A DNA stretch of 64,000 nucleotides from Salinibacter sp. 10B (GTDB taxonomy: Bacteria; Bacteroidota; Rhodothermia; Rhodothermales; Salinibacteraceae). The notes under the pieces were generated by a model that did not search any database, had not been told where the DNA came from, and was given only the letters and a program-made list of their open reading frames with translations. The position numbers and the translations under genes were made by a program. Positions 24,407-33,426 of this stretch are shown piece by piece; the stretch's first letter is position 1, and the number at the start of each line of letters is the position of its first letter. Location: positions 2,978,668 to 3,042,667 of the forward strand of contig NZ_MQWC01000004.1 of assembly GCF_002954405.1 (NCBI RefSeq). The letters are read 5' to 3'.

Positions 24407-26686
24407 ATGAACGAACTTGCAAAAGATCTCGGTCTCCTCGAAGCCCTGACCATTGGGGTGGGCACGATGATCGGGGCCGGCATTTTTGTGCTGCCCGGCC
24501 CGGCCACCGCCGTTGCGGGGCCTGCCGTGGCCGTCTCGTTCGTGATCGGCGGGGTCATTTCAATTTTTACGGCCATGTCCGCCAGCGAATTGGGCACGGC
24601 CATGCCGAAAGCAGGAGGCAGCTATTACTACGTGAATCACGCGCTTGGCCCCATCTTCGGCAGCATCGCGGGGCTGGGCAACTGGATGGGACTCGCGTTC
24701 GCTTCGGCCTTCTATGCGATTGGCTTTGGGAGCTACGTCGCTGGATTCCTTCCGGATGTGTCCGTCGAGGTAGCGGGCATCGTGTTTTCACAGAGCCAGC
24801 TCTACGCCCTGGGGGCCGGCACGCTCTTCATCGCCGTCAACTACATCGGCGCCAAGGAAACCGGGCGCCTGCAGAACATCATCGTCATTACGCTCGTCGG
24901 CATCCTGGCGGTCTTCATCGTGGCCTGCATCGGGAACGCCGACCCCGCTACGCTCACGCCCCTTGCCCCGAAGGGATGGGGGGCGGTGCTGCCCGCGACG
25001 GCGCTCGTCTTCGTATCGTTCCTCGGCTTCGCGAAAATCACGACGGTCGCGGAGGAGATAAAGAATCCGGGTCGCAACCTGCCGCTTGCGATTATTGGGA
25101 GTGTGATTATCGTGACCGTCATCTACGCGGTCATTATGCTGCTCATCAACGCCGTGCTCCCGTGGCAGGAGATTAGCGGAAACGGGGACATTGCGGTGGT
25201 GAGCGTAGGGCGGGTTGTGCTGGGGGGCGTGGGCGTCGTAGCCCTTACCGTTGGCGGATTGTTGGCCACCGCCTCCAGCGCCAACGCGTCGATTCTCGCC
25301 TCCTCTCGCATCAACTTTGCGATGGGGCGCGATCGGCTGGTGTCCGACTGGCTGAACGCCATCCACGAAAAGTACGCCACCCCGCACCGCTCGATTGCCC
25401 TCACCGGCGGGCTCATCCTCCTCTTCATCATGATTGGGGACGTAAAGACCCTGGCAAAGGCGGGGAGTGTGCTCCATCTCATCGTCTATGGCCTCCTCAA
25501 CCTTGCCCTCATCGTGATGCGCGAGGCCGACGTGCCGGAATACCAGCCGGACTACACCGTTCCCTTCTATCCTGTCGTTCCCATCGTTGGGGCCATTGCC
25601 TCCTTCGGGCTGATTGCGTTCATGGATATGCTTGAGATTGCGCTGAGCCTTGTGTTCGTCGTGGTGGCCGTGCTCTGGTTCTACGCCTATGCCCGCCGCA
25701 ACACCCCCAAGCAGGGCGTCTTCAGCCGCCACATCCTGGATCGGGCCGAGGAGATGCCAGACTCGGCGGTGGCCGCTGCGGAGGCGGTGCAACCCGACGC
25801 GTCGCGCTACCGCGTGATGGTGCCCCTCTCGAATCCGGAGCACGAGTCGAATCTGATTACGCTGGCGAGTACGATGGCCCGGCAGCACGACAACGGCACG
25901 GTGGTGGCTGTTCACATCGTAGACGTGCCGGATCAGACGCCGCTCGCCGTGGCGGCCGAACACCTTGATGAGTTGGACGCCGAGTCGAACGACCTGCTGG
26001 CGGCGGCCCGTGCGGACGCTGAAACCTATGGAGTGGACGTAGAGACGCACACCATCTTTTCCCACCGCGTCTTTGAGGAGATCTTCGACGCCGCGAAGAA
26101 TCAGCGGGCCGACGTGGTAGTCTTGGGATGGGGGCCCGACTCCCACGGATCGCCGGGGCGCGTCGAAAGCTTCTCGGCGGACCTGCTCGGGGATCTCTCT
26201 TGCGACTTCGTCGTCTTCCGGGATCGGGGCTTTGATCCCTCCCGCGTTCTCGTACCCACCCGGGGCGGGCCGGGCTCGGAGGTGAGTGCCGACGTGGCGC
26301 GGACGCTCCGGGATGAGTATGGATCGGAGGTCATGCTGATGAATGTGACGGACGATCCGAAGGAACGGGCCGATCACGAACTGGGGCTCGAACACTGGGC
26401 AGAGACGCACGGGCTGTCGGAGGTGCGTCGCGTCGTCGACGTGTCTAGCAGCGTCGACGAGGCGATTGCGGCTCGGGCCCAGGAGCACAGCCTTCTCATC
26501 CTTGGCGCAACGGAGCAGGGACTTTTGTCTCGACTCACGGGCGACCTCGGGGCGCTGAAGGTGGTCGAAAAGGTGGACTGCTCTGTTATCCTTGCCGAAA
26601 CGGCCTACAAACGGTCGCTCGCGCAGCGACTCTTCGGCAATGGACGCAAAGGCTTCTCGATTCCCGAGTCGAGCGAAACGTCCTGA
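24407..26686 (+). CDS. APC-family permease fused to tandem universal stress protein domains
   Basis: 759 aa. The permease (1-430) has EALTIGVGTMIGAGIFVLPG, MPKAGGSYYYVNHALGPIFG, FLGFAKITTVAEEIKNPGRN and NASILASSRINFAMGRDRLV. Tandem USP-like domains follow from about 470: RYRVMVPLSNPEHESNLITL, VVAVHIVDVPDQTPLAVAAE and VVVLGWGPDSHGSPGR in the first, SRVLVPTRGGPGSEVSADVA and SLLILGATEQGLLSRLTGDL in the second, the last resembling the USP phosphate loop. Start at 24407 (MNELAKDLGLL), where similarity to paralogues begins. Amino acid or cation substrate and nucleotide ligand are not resolved. Confidence 0.9.
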   Translation: MNELAKDLGLLEALTIGVGTMIGAGIFVLPGPATAVAGPAVAVSFVIGGVISIFTAMSASELGTAMPKAGGSYYYVNHALGPIFGSIAGLGNWMGLAFASAFYAIGFGSYVAGFLPDVSVEVAGIVFSQSQLYALGAGTLFIAVNYIGAKETGRLQNIIVITLVGILAVFIVACIGNADPATLTPLAPKGWGAVLPATALVFVSFLGFAKITTVAEEIKNPGRNLPLAIIGSVIIVTVIYAVIMLLINAVLPWQEISGNGDIAVVSVGRVVLGGVGVVALTVGGLLATASSANASILASSRINFAMGRDRLVSDWLNAIHEKYATPHRSIALTGGLILLFIMIGDVKTLAKAGSVLHLIVYGLLNLALIVMREADVPEYQPDYTVPFYPVVPIVGAIASFGLIAFMDMLEIALSLVFVVVAVLWFYAYARRNTPKQGVFSRHILDRAEEMPDSAVAAAEAVQPDASRYRVMVPLSNPEHESNLITLASTMARQHDNGTVVAVHIVDVPDQTPLAVAAEHLDELDAESNDLLAAARADAETYGVDVETHTIFSHRVFEEIFDAAKNQRADVVVLGWGPDSHGSPGRVESFSADLLGDLSCDFVVFRDRGFDPSRVLVPTRGGPGSEVSADVARTLRDEYGSEVMLMNVTDDPKERADHELGLEHWAETHGLSEVRRVVDVSSSVDEAIAARAQEHSLLILGATEQGLLSRLTGDLGALKVVEKVDCSVILAETAYKRSLAQRLFGNGRKGFSIPESSETS

Positions 26687-26794
26687 CGTGTAACGCCTTT
26701 GTGTCCATCATCAAGTTTTGGCGTGCAGAGGAACCTAGGAAGCAAACTGGGCTAGAGGTACGTCCCTCTTCTGCTTCCACAGCTTACGAGTCCT

Positions 26795-28927
26795 ATGGCC
26801 TCGGACTCCTCCCTCAAGAAAACTCTCACCCTCTACGACGTCTACGCGATCAGCACGGGGGCGATGTTCAGCTCCGGGTTCTTTCTGCTTCCGGGCATCG
26901 CGGCGGCCGAGACCGGGCCCTCCGTCATTCTCGCGTATCTCGTCGCAGGGCTTCTCATTTTGCCGTCGATGTACAGCATGGCGGAGCTCTCCACGGCCAT
27001 GCCCAAGGCAGGCGGCACCTACTACTTCCTCGACCGCGCCCTTGGCCCGCTGGCCGGGACGGTGGGCGGGCTGGGCACCTGGCTGGCCCTCGTCTTCAAG
27101 AGCGCGTTTGCCCTCATCGGAATGGGGGCCTACCTGGCCATCTACGCCAACGTCCCCATCAAGCCACTGGCCGCCGCACTCGCGGTTGCCTTTGGGGTGC
27201 TCAACATCGTTGGGGCCAAGGAAAGCAGTTGGCTGCAGCGCGTGCTGGTGACAGTGCTGGTGGCGGTCCTCGCCTTCTACGCCGCGCAGGGAGTGGTCTC
27301 CATCTGGGGGGGGCAGTCGGCCGGGAGCGGGGCGGCCGGGGAGTTTGCGCCCTTCTTTACGGAGGGTGCCCGTGGCTTCCTCGCCACCATCGGCATCGTG
27401 TTCGTGTCGTACGCCGGGCTCACGAAAGTTGCGAGCGTGGCGGAGGAGGTGCAGAATCCGGACCGCAACATTCCGCTGGGCATGGGGCTCTCACTGCTCA
27501 CCGCTACGACACTATACGTGGTGGGAGTCGCCATCATGGTGGCCGTGTTGCCGGCCGCCGATCTCCACGCCGATCTGACCCCGGTCTACACCTCCGGCGA
27601 GGTCTTCTTTAACTGGCTGCCGTACGCGATCGGGCCGATCCTCATCGTCGTGGCGGCCATCGCCGCGTTTGCGTCTACCGGCAATGCCGGTATCCTTTCG
27701 GCCTCTCGCTATCCGATGGCGATGGCGCGGGACAAGCTATTGCCTGACGGGTTTGCAAAGATTGGTCGCTTCAACACCCCAACGCGCTCGGTGATCGTCA
27801 CCACAGCGCTGATGCTCGTCGTCATCTTTGCGCTTAGTGAAGAAGGGGTGGCCAAGCTGGCGAGTGCCTTTCAGCTGTTGATCTTTGCGCTCCTCAACTT
27901 TGCGGTCATTGTCATGCGGGAGAGCCAGATTCCCTCGTACGCCCCGGGCTACCGGTCGCCGCTCTATCCGTGGATGCAGACGGCCGGTATTGCCATTCCG
28001 CTGTTCCTGATTGCGGAAATGGGCACGCTGGCCATTACACTGACCGGGGTGGTGATCCTCTTTGGCATCGGATGGTACTTCTACTACGCCCGTACCGTCC
28101 CCCGCGAAGGCGCTATTTTCCACCTCTTCGCCCGGATGGGCAAGCAGCGCTACGAAGGCCTCGACCACGAGCTCCACACCATTCTGGAGGAGAAGGGCGT
28201 GGGGCACGATACGGCATTCGACCGGCTCGTGGCGCGCTCGGATGTGATGCATCTCGACGAGCCGGTGTCGTACGAAACGGTGGTCGAAGAGGTCTCTGCA
28301 CGGCTTGCGGACGAGTTTGGCATTTCGACGGAGACGCTCACGCATGGCTTTCTGGAAGGAGCGCCCTACAGCGCGGTGTCGGTATCCCATGGGGCGGCGC
28401 TGCCGTACTGCCGCCTCGACGGGATTGAGGAACCGAAAATGGTGATGGTCCACTGTCGGTCCGGCATTTGTGTGAACGTGCAGGACGACATCGAGGAGGT
28501 CGACCTCTCGGAGCCCGTCTATGCGTTCTTCTTTCTCGTAAGCCCGAAGGATGATCAGGGCGAGCACCTGCGCACATTGGCGACCCTTGCCAATCGGGTA
28601 GACGAAGAGCAATTCCTCGTGGAGTGGCGGGCGGCCGGCAATGAGCAGGAAGTAAAGGAAAGCCTTCTTCACCACGAACGCTACGTTACCCTCCATCTCC
28701 TGTCTGGTACCAACACCGAGGAGTTGATCGGTCGTCGGGTTCGGGACCTGAATCTTCCGGCCGGAGTCCTCGTGGCTCTCGTGCGGCGGGAAGAACAAAT
28801 CATCGTTCCCTCGGGCCCCACAACACTTCATGAGGGGGACCGGCTTACGGTCATTGGCAGCCCGGCGGGCATTGATCGCATCTACGAGCTCTATCGGAAA
28901 GGAGAGCAGGAGGGGGTCGTACGATAG
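26795..28927 (+). CDS. APC-family permease fused to PTS EIIA type-2 domain and RCK-C domain
   Basis: 710 aa. Permease 1-430: YDVYAISTGAMFSSGFFLLP (an unusual FSSGFF in the helix 1 loop), MPKAGGTYYFLDRALGPLAG, VSYAGLTKVASVAEEVQNPD. A linker precedes an EIIA-type-2 (fructose/mannitol/Ntr) domain at about 485-630, including YETVVEEVSARLADEFGIS and PVYAFFFLVSPKDDQGEHLR. In the active-site motif the phosphoacceptor His is Tyr: GAALPYCRLDG, Tyr-538 (codon 28406-28408). A TrkA-C/RCK-C domain closes the protein (IGRRVRDLNLPAGVLVALVR to GDRLTVIGS). The EIIA part is thus probably a non-phosphorylated ligand or partner sensor. No TrkA-N is present. Confidence 0.9.
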   Translation: MASDSSLKKTLTLYDVYAISTGAMFSSGFFLLPGIAAAETGPSVILAYLVAGLLILPSMYSMAELSTAMPKAGGTYYFLDRALGPLAGTVGGLGTWLALVFKSAFALIGMGAYLAIYANVPIKPLAAALAVAFGVLNIVGAKESSWLQRVLVTVLVAVLAFYAAQGVVSIWGGQSAGSGAAGEFAPFFTEGARGFLATIGIVFVSYAGLTKVASVAEEVQNPDRNIPLGMGLSLLTATTLYVVGVAIMVAVLPAADLHADLTPVYTSGEVFFNWLPYAIGPILIVVAAIAAFASTGNAGILSASRYPMAMARDKLLPDGFAKIGRFNTPTRSVIVTTALMLVVIFALSEEGVAKLASAFQLLIFALLNFAVIVMRESQIPSYAPGYRSPLYPWMQTAGIAIPLFLIAEMGTLAITLTGVVILFGIGWYFYYARTVPREGAIFHLFARMGKQRYEGLDHELHTILEEKGVGHDTAFDRLVARSDVMHLDEPVSYETVVEEVSARLADEFGISTETLTHGFLEGAPYSAVSVSHGAALPYCRLDGIEEPKMVMVHCRSGICVNVQDDIEEVDLSEPVYAFFFLVSPKDDQGEHLRTLATLANRVDEEQFLVEWRAAGNEQEVKESLLHHERYVTLHLLSGTNTEELIGRRVRDLNLPAGVLVALVRREEQIIVPSGPTTLHEGDRLTVIGSPAGIDRIYELYRKGEQEGVVR

Positions 28928-29034
28928 GCCCATTCAGTTATCCCATTTTTACGATTCGGAAGAATCGTTTGGGAGAGAAGGAATTACCTTGACCCCTCCA
29001 TATCGTTTTCTTGCATGAACGGCACGTTTAATCG

Positions 29035-29799
29035 ATGACACGTTCCGATTCCATTCGGTCTCTCGTTGCAATCGCGGTCCTCGCGGCTTTAGGGCTTGGG
29101 CTCGCCGTCCCGGCGCACGCGCAGATTTCTGCGGATCGTCCCGGGTTCGGAGATGGCGCCACCACTGTGGCCCCGGGGACGTTTCAGGCTGGACTTGGGT
29201 ATGCCTTCAACGGAAACGGCATCAACAGCCACGAGCTGGGGCAGTTGCTCCTGCGGTACGGCGCAACATCCGGCCTTGAGCTGCGCGGCGGCATCGGTTC
29301 GTACGTCGTCAACGAATCGCCCTTCGACAACGGATACGCCGGTACGGCTGTCGGGGCAAAGGTGCGTCTCTTTCAGAACGAGACCTCTACTCTCAGCGGT
29401 GTGGCGACACTCGGGCTGCCGACCGGAACGGGTGCCTACGACAGCCGCGACGACCGGGCGCGTCAGGAGCTCAAGCTGGCGTTCGATGGAGCCCTCGGCG
29501 AAGACATCACGCTCAGCATAAACGGAGGAACGAGCTTCTACTACGCGTCCGGCGTGCAGGACGATCGGGAGGTTGAGGTCTTGTTCATCCCAACCCTTTC
29601 CTTCGCCATCACGGAAACGACTGGTGGGTACGTGGGATATGCCGGCTTCTACGACGACGGGCCCAACACAAACTGGGTAGAGGGGGGAATCACCTTTCTC
29701 GCCGACCCCAACACGCAGCTTGATGTGAACACGGGTCTTCAGATCGACGACAACGGCGATCGATTCTTCCTTGGGGTCGGCGTGGCGCGTCGGTTCTAG
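29035..29799 (+). CDS. Outer-membrane beta-barrel, phenol-degradation MetA-like transporter family
   Basis: 254 aa. A signal peptide (RSLVAIAVLAALGLGLAVPA, cut after AHAQ) is followed by ISADRPGFGDGATTVAPGTF, the characteristic opening of the MetA_deg-type barrels (PF13557 in my recollection), then regular amphipathic strands: QAGLGYAFNGNGIN, LLLRYGATSGLELRGGIG, AKVRLFQNETSTLSGVATL. It ends in RFFLGVGVARRF with the terminal Phe expected of outer-membrane proteins. The substrate is unknown; lying just after the transporter fusion, it could provide the outer-membrane step. A strong terminator follows. Confidence 0.8.
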   Translation: MTRSDSIRSLVAIAVLAALGLGLAVPAHAQISADRPGFGDGATTVAPGTFQAGLGYAFNGNGINSHELGQLLLRYGATSGLELRGGIGSYVVNESPFDNGYAGTAVGAKVRLFQNETSTLSGVATLGLPTGTGAYDSRDDRARQELKLAFDGALGEDITLSINGGTSFYYASGVQDDREVEVLFIPTLSFAITETTGGYVGYAGFYDDGPNTNWVEGGITFLADPNTQLDVNTGLQIDDNGDRFFLGVGVARRF

Positions 29800-29825
29800 A
29801 AAATGATACGAGGATGGGCACACAG

Positions 29826-29867
29826 CGGCGGATTCGGGCTTCGCCCCGGTCCGTCGTTTTGTATTTT
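29826..29867 (+). terminator. Rho-independent terminator after the beta-barrel gene
   Basis: GC-rich hairpin with arms CGGCGGA (29826-29832) and TCCGTCG (29850-29856) and an inner CGGG/CCCG stem around a CTTCG loop, followed by TTTTGTATTTT. Confidence 0.75.
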
Positions 29868-29963
29868 GCGCACCTGGCGTACCGAACGGTCCCCCCATCC
29901 CGGGCGTAGATGGTCTCGGCCTGCAACGCGGACACTTCTTTCTCCAAGGTGAGCATTCGAATC

Positions 29964-30821
29964 GTGCAGATTGACGCAGAAACACAGGTGGTGACCCTTC
30001 TTGGTCACCCGGTGGAGCACTCCCGCTCGCCAACGATCCATAACACCGCCTTCCAAGCCCAAGGGAGAAATGCGGTATACGTCGCCACACCCGTGCGTCC
30101 GGAGATGCTCCGGAGCGCTGTTGAGGGCCTGCGAGCATTGCAGTTTCTCGGCGCCAACGTTACGGTGCCGCACAAGGAGGCGGTGCGTCCCCTCCTCGAT
30201 GAGGTCTCGGAGCGGGCTGCGGCCGTGGGGGCGGTGAACACGATCGTGCGTGAAGGGGACGCGCTTCGTGGGGACAACACAGATGTAGAGGGATTTCTGA
30301 CGCCTCTCGTGAAGACGGAAGGGGAGGCGCTCTTGGGGAAACCGATGGTGATCTTTGGCGCAGGGGGCGCCGCGCGGGCGGTCGCATACGGTCTCCTCGA
30401 TCACTATGCCCCGGAGAAACTTACGTTGGTCGCTCGACGGCCGGAGCAGGCAGAAGCACTGGCCGCAGACCTGGACGGCTACGATCCGCAAGACGCTCTC
30501 CGCGTGTCCTCGTTCGACGATGCAGCGACCGTCGTCCGAACGAGCCGCCTTCTCGTCAACGCCACCCCGCTGGGCATGGCGCCGGAGGCGGACGGCACGC
30601 CCTGGCCGGAGACAGATGATTTTGGACGTGCCCAGGTGGCGTACGACCTTGTGTACAATCCGGAGGAAACGCGCTTCTTACAGGACGCGGCGGGCCAAGG
30701 AGCAACAACCATTGGGGGACTCGACATGCTGGTGGAGCAGGCGGCGGCGTCCTACCGGCAATGGACGGACCAGGAAATGCCGATCGATGCCGTGTACGAA
30801 GCGTTGCGACAGGAGGCGTAG
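29964..30821 (+). CDS. aroE: Shikimate dehydrogenase (NADP)
   Basis: 285 aa. Reduces 3-dehydroshikimate to shikimate in aromatic amino-acid synthesis, in the cytosol. Motifs in order: shikimate site LGHPVEHSRSPTIHN, GANVTVPHKE with the catalytic Lys, GAVNTIV, GDNTDVEGF with the catalytic Asp, NADP loop IFGAGGAARAVAYG followed by VARRPEQA, then LVNATPLGM and TIGGLDMLVEQAAASY. The GTG at 29964 leaves the usual dozen residues before the first motif and has AAGGTGAG upstream; GTG 29949 and ATG 29910 are alternatives. It is a housekeeping gene inside the transporter region, without other aro genes beside it. Confidence 0.93.
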   Translation: MQIDAETQVVTLLGHPVEHSRSPTIHNTAFQAQGRNAVYVATPVRPEMLRSAVEGLRALQFLGANVTVPHKEAVRPLLDEVSERAAAVGAVNTIVREGDALRGDNTDVEGFLTPLVKTEGEALLGKPMVIFGAGGAARAVAYGLLDHYAPEKLTLVARRPEQAEALAADLDGYDPQDALRVSSFDDAATVVRTSRLLVNATPLGMAPEADGTPWPETDDFGRAQVAYDLVYNPEETRFLQDAAGQGATTIGGLDMLVEQAAASYRQWTDQEMPIDAVYEALRQEA

Positions 30822-30940
30822 TGCGTAGGCCGTATCGCTTCGGGGGCTGACATCCAAAATACGCAATACGAACCTCGTTGGGGAGAAGCAGGGACTCGGG
30901 GACCAGTGGCCTCCTCTCCCTCAACTCGCCTAGGGGGGAA

Positions 30941-33178
30941 CTAGAACACGTATCGCTCGATGAGGCGGCGGACGGGTTTGTTCTGCCGGGGGCGCTGCGG
31001 ACGTACGAGCAAGACGTCGCAGGGCAGGGCGTTCAGTAGAACCGACGTGCGACTTGAAAAGAGCAAACTCCGGACGCGGGAACGGGCCATTTTGCCCACG
31101 ATGGCGAGATCGGCGTCCCCGGTGGCCTCCACCAATCCGTTCGTAATGTCAGGAGTACGGATGATCTGATGATCGGTGGGACTGTCGCAATGGTTGGCCA
31201 GCCGGTGGTGGAAGGCCTGGACCGTGTCGATTTCGGCGTCGGAAGCCTCCGGGCTCATGGCCGTGAGGAAGCGGATGGACGCCCCGTTCGTTCGGGCCAG
31301 GGCGTCAGCCACGAAGGCTTTGAGGGGGCCGTATGGGGCACGGGGGAGCAGGATCACAATCTCATCCATCGGTTTGACGGGACGGTCGTACGGGGCCGCC
31401 GGGGCGTAGAACGCGACCTCGCATTCACACCGGCGTACAAACCAGTCTACGCTTGTGTCGAGCATTTGCTGACGCCAACGTCCCTTTGAGGTGAGTCCCA
31501 ACAGAAGGCGCACGTCGTGGGTCTGGGAAAAATGGAGGGCCGCTCGGCTGGCATCATGGCAAACGATTTCGTGCACGTCTACCGACACATCGTTCAGGGC
31601 TTCAACGTCCTGCACGCGCGTCTCAAACGTGCCGTTCGTATCCGCCGTCTTGTATTCCGTCGCGTCCTGAAGCCCAATTTGCTCGGGCACGACCTCGAAC
31701 TGGGTCGCGATCAGGCGTCCTTCCCAGCGTCGGGCCAGGTCCGCACCCATCGCCAGCAGGGCACGTTCTTCCGTCTCTGACGCCGATTCCGGAAGTGCTA
31801 CCATTACGTCGCCGGTTGCCATCGAGAATGTATTTCGCATGCGGACGAAGAGGGGCGCGCGCATGTTGCGCCGGATGGCGTCAATCGCCACGCCTTCCCG
31901 ATCCGTTCGCGCACGTCCGTAGAGCCGGTACCAGAGTATACCACCCGTGATGATGCCGGCGGCCCCGAGGATGGGGACCCAGCCCATTTGCGTGAGTAGC
32001 ACTCCGCCTCCGAGAATGCCGAGTATCTGGACCCACGGATAGCCCGGGCTCTCAAACGCGGGGTCATACCCCTCGACTTCGCCCTCCCGAAATGCGATCA
32101 GCGCGACGTTGGTCAGGGCAAAGATGAGAATCTTGAACGCGCTGGCGAGCTTGGCCAGCTCGATGACCGGCACAAACGCGATCAGTACCAGGAGGAGGCC
32201 GCCCGTGATGAGGATGGAGCGTCCGGGGGTCTGAAAGCGGTCGCTGATGGTCCCGAGACTGTTGGGGGCAAGCTGGTCCCGACTCATGGCTAGAGGAAAG
32301 CGGGAGGACGATAGAATTCCCGCGTTGGCCATGCTCGTGAGGGCCAGTACCGCTACGATCGAGATGCCGATCTTTGCCGGCGTGCCCAGAAGCTGGCCGG
32401 TGGCGTCGGCCATCGGGGTTAAGCTGGAGTGCAGGAGGTCGGGAGGGGTGACGCCGACAATCACGAACACGACAATCACGTACAGCGGGATCATCACCCC
32501 AACGGAGATTAGGATGCCGAGCGGCAGATTGCGATCCGGCTGCTCCACCTCCTCGGCAATGCTCGCGATTTTTGTGACCCCGGCGTAGGACACGAATACG
32601 AACCCGGCGGCCGCGAGCAGTCCGCTCGTGCCTTTCTCAAAGAAGGGATGGTATTGCTCGGGCTGGACGAAGATCACTCCTTCGGCCCCGAATGTGAACA
32701 AGACTAGGAGGACGAATGAAACGAGGAAGGCCTGTAACCGGCCCGACTGCTTCACGCCTACGATATTGACGCCAATGAGGAGCACCCCAAGTCCTAAGCT
32801 TACCAACTTGAGCTCAGCGGCTGGGAGGGGGAGCACGACCACGAGGTATGCTCCCAGCCCTACCAACGCAAACGCACTCTTGAACACAAGGGAAAACCAG
32901 GCTCCCAGTCCGGAAATGGTTCCCATGAGAGGACCCATCGCGCGGTCGATATAGAGGTAGGTTCCTCCCGACTCCGGCATGGCCGTGGCCATCTCAGCCT
33001 TCGAAAGGGCGGCAGGCAGGACGAGGAGACCCGCAATGACGTACGCGAGGATGACCGATGGACCGGCCTTCGAGGCGGCGAGGCCCGGCAGCACAAAGAG
33101 CCCGCTGCCGATCATGGCACCGATGCTCACGGTGATTGTCGTGTAGAGCCCGAGGTCGCGTTCCAGGTGTTTGGCCAC
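30941..33178 (-). CDS. APC-family permease fused to universal stress protein-like domains
   Basis: 745 aa. The permease part opens with LYTTITVSIGAMIGSGLFVL, then MPESGGTYLYIDRAMGPLMG, VSYAGVTKIASIAEEVEQPD and NAGILSSSRFPLAMSRDQLA; it is closest in this window to the permease half of the EIIA fusion at 26795. The cytosolic part (from about 450) has two USP-like units, the first near GDVMVALPESASETEERALL and the second near MDEIVILLPRAPYGPLKAFV, ending ADLAIVGKMARSRVRSLLFS with SRTSVLLNALPCDVLLVRP. The GTG start at 33178 (MAKHLERDLGLY) fits paralogues; a longer N-terminus is unsupported. It faces the rest of the array in opposite orientation. Confidence 0.88.
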   Translation of the reverse strand: MAKHLERDLGLYTTITVSIGAMIGSGLFVLPGLAASKAGPSVILAYVIAGLLVLPAALSKAEMATAMPESGGTYLYIDRAMGPLMGTISGLGAWFSLVFKSAFALVGLGAYLVVVLPLPAAELKLVSLGLGVLLIGVNIVGVKQSGRLQAFLVSFVLLVLFTFGAEGVIFVQPEQYHPFFEKGTSGLLAAAGFVFVSYAGVTKIASIAEEVEQPDRNLPLGILISVGVMIPLYVIVVFVIVGVTPPDLLHSSLTPMADATGQLLGTPAKIGISIVAVLALTSMANAGILSSSRFPLAMSRDQLAPNSLGTISDRFQTPGRSILITGGLLLVLIAFVPVIELAKLASAFKILIFALTNVALIAFREGEVEGYDPAFESPGYPWVQILGILGGGVLLTQMGWVPILGAAGIITGGILWYRLYGRARTDREGVAIDAIRRNMRAPLFVRMRNTFSMATGDVMVALPESASETEERALLAMGADLARRWEGRLIATQFEVVPEQIGLQDATEYKTADTNGTFETRVQDVEALNDVSVDVHEIVCHDASRAALHFSQTHDVRLLLGLTSKGRWRQQMLDTSVDWFVRRCECEVAFYAPAAPYDRPVKPMDEIVILLPRAPYGPLKAFVADALARTNGASIRFLTAMSPEASDAEIDTVQAFHHRLANHCDSPTDHQIIRTPDITNGLVEATGDADLAIVGKMARSRVRSLLFSSRTSVLLNALPCDVLLVRPQRPRQNKPVRRLIERYVF

Positions 33179-33426
33179 AGAAACGACAGGAGTGATTCGA
33201 AAAACGGGGCGAGGACCGCGGTGCCTGGAGAGCGGCCGTCGCACGGGACGAGAGCAGGACGTCTCCCTGGGAGGCAACAGGGGTACATTCTTCGGTCAAC
33301 GTGGAGGACGCGTTCGACAATAGAGCAGGACTGAGATTTCGTTTCATTGAATCCTGTCCGTTCTGATCTCGATACCCTACAGCCGGGCACGGTCTGTACC
33401 TTCCGTTGTGTTACGAGTACACGCGT

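Noticed and set aside
24788-26488. 566-residue minus-strand frame
   Set aside because: Antisense to a well-supported permease-USP gene; same shadow pattern as in the other paralogues.
28951-28968. ACGATTC-GGAA-GAATCGT hairpin as a terminator
   Set aside because: A seven-base stem with no T tract after it; too weak to call.
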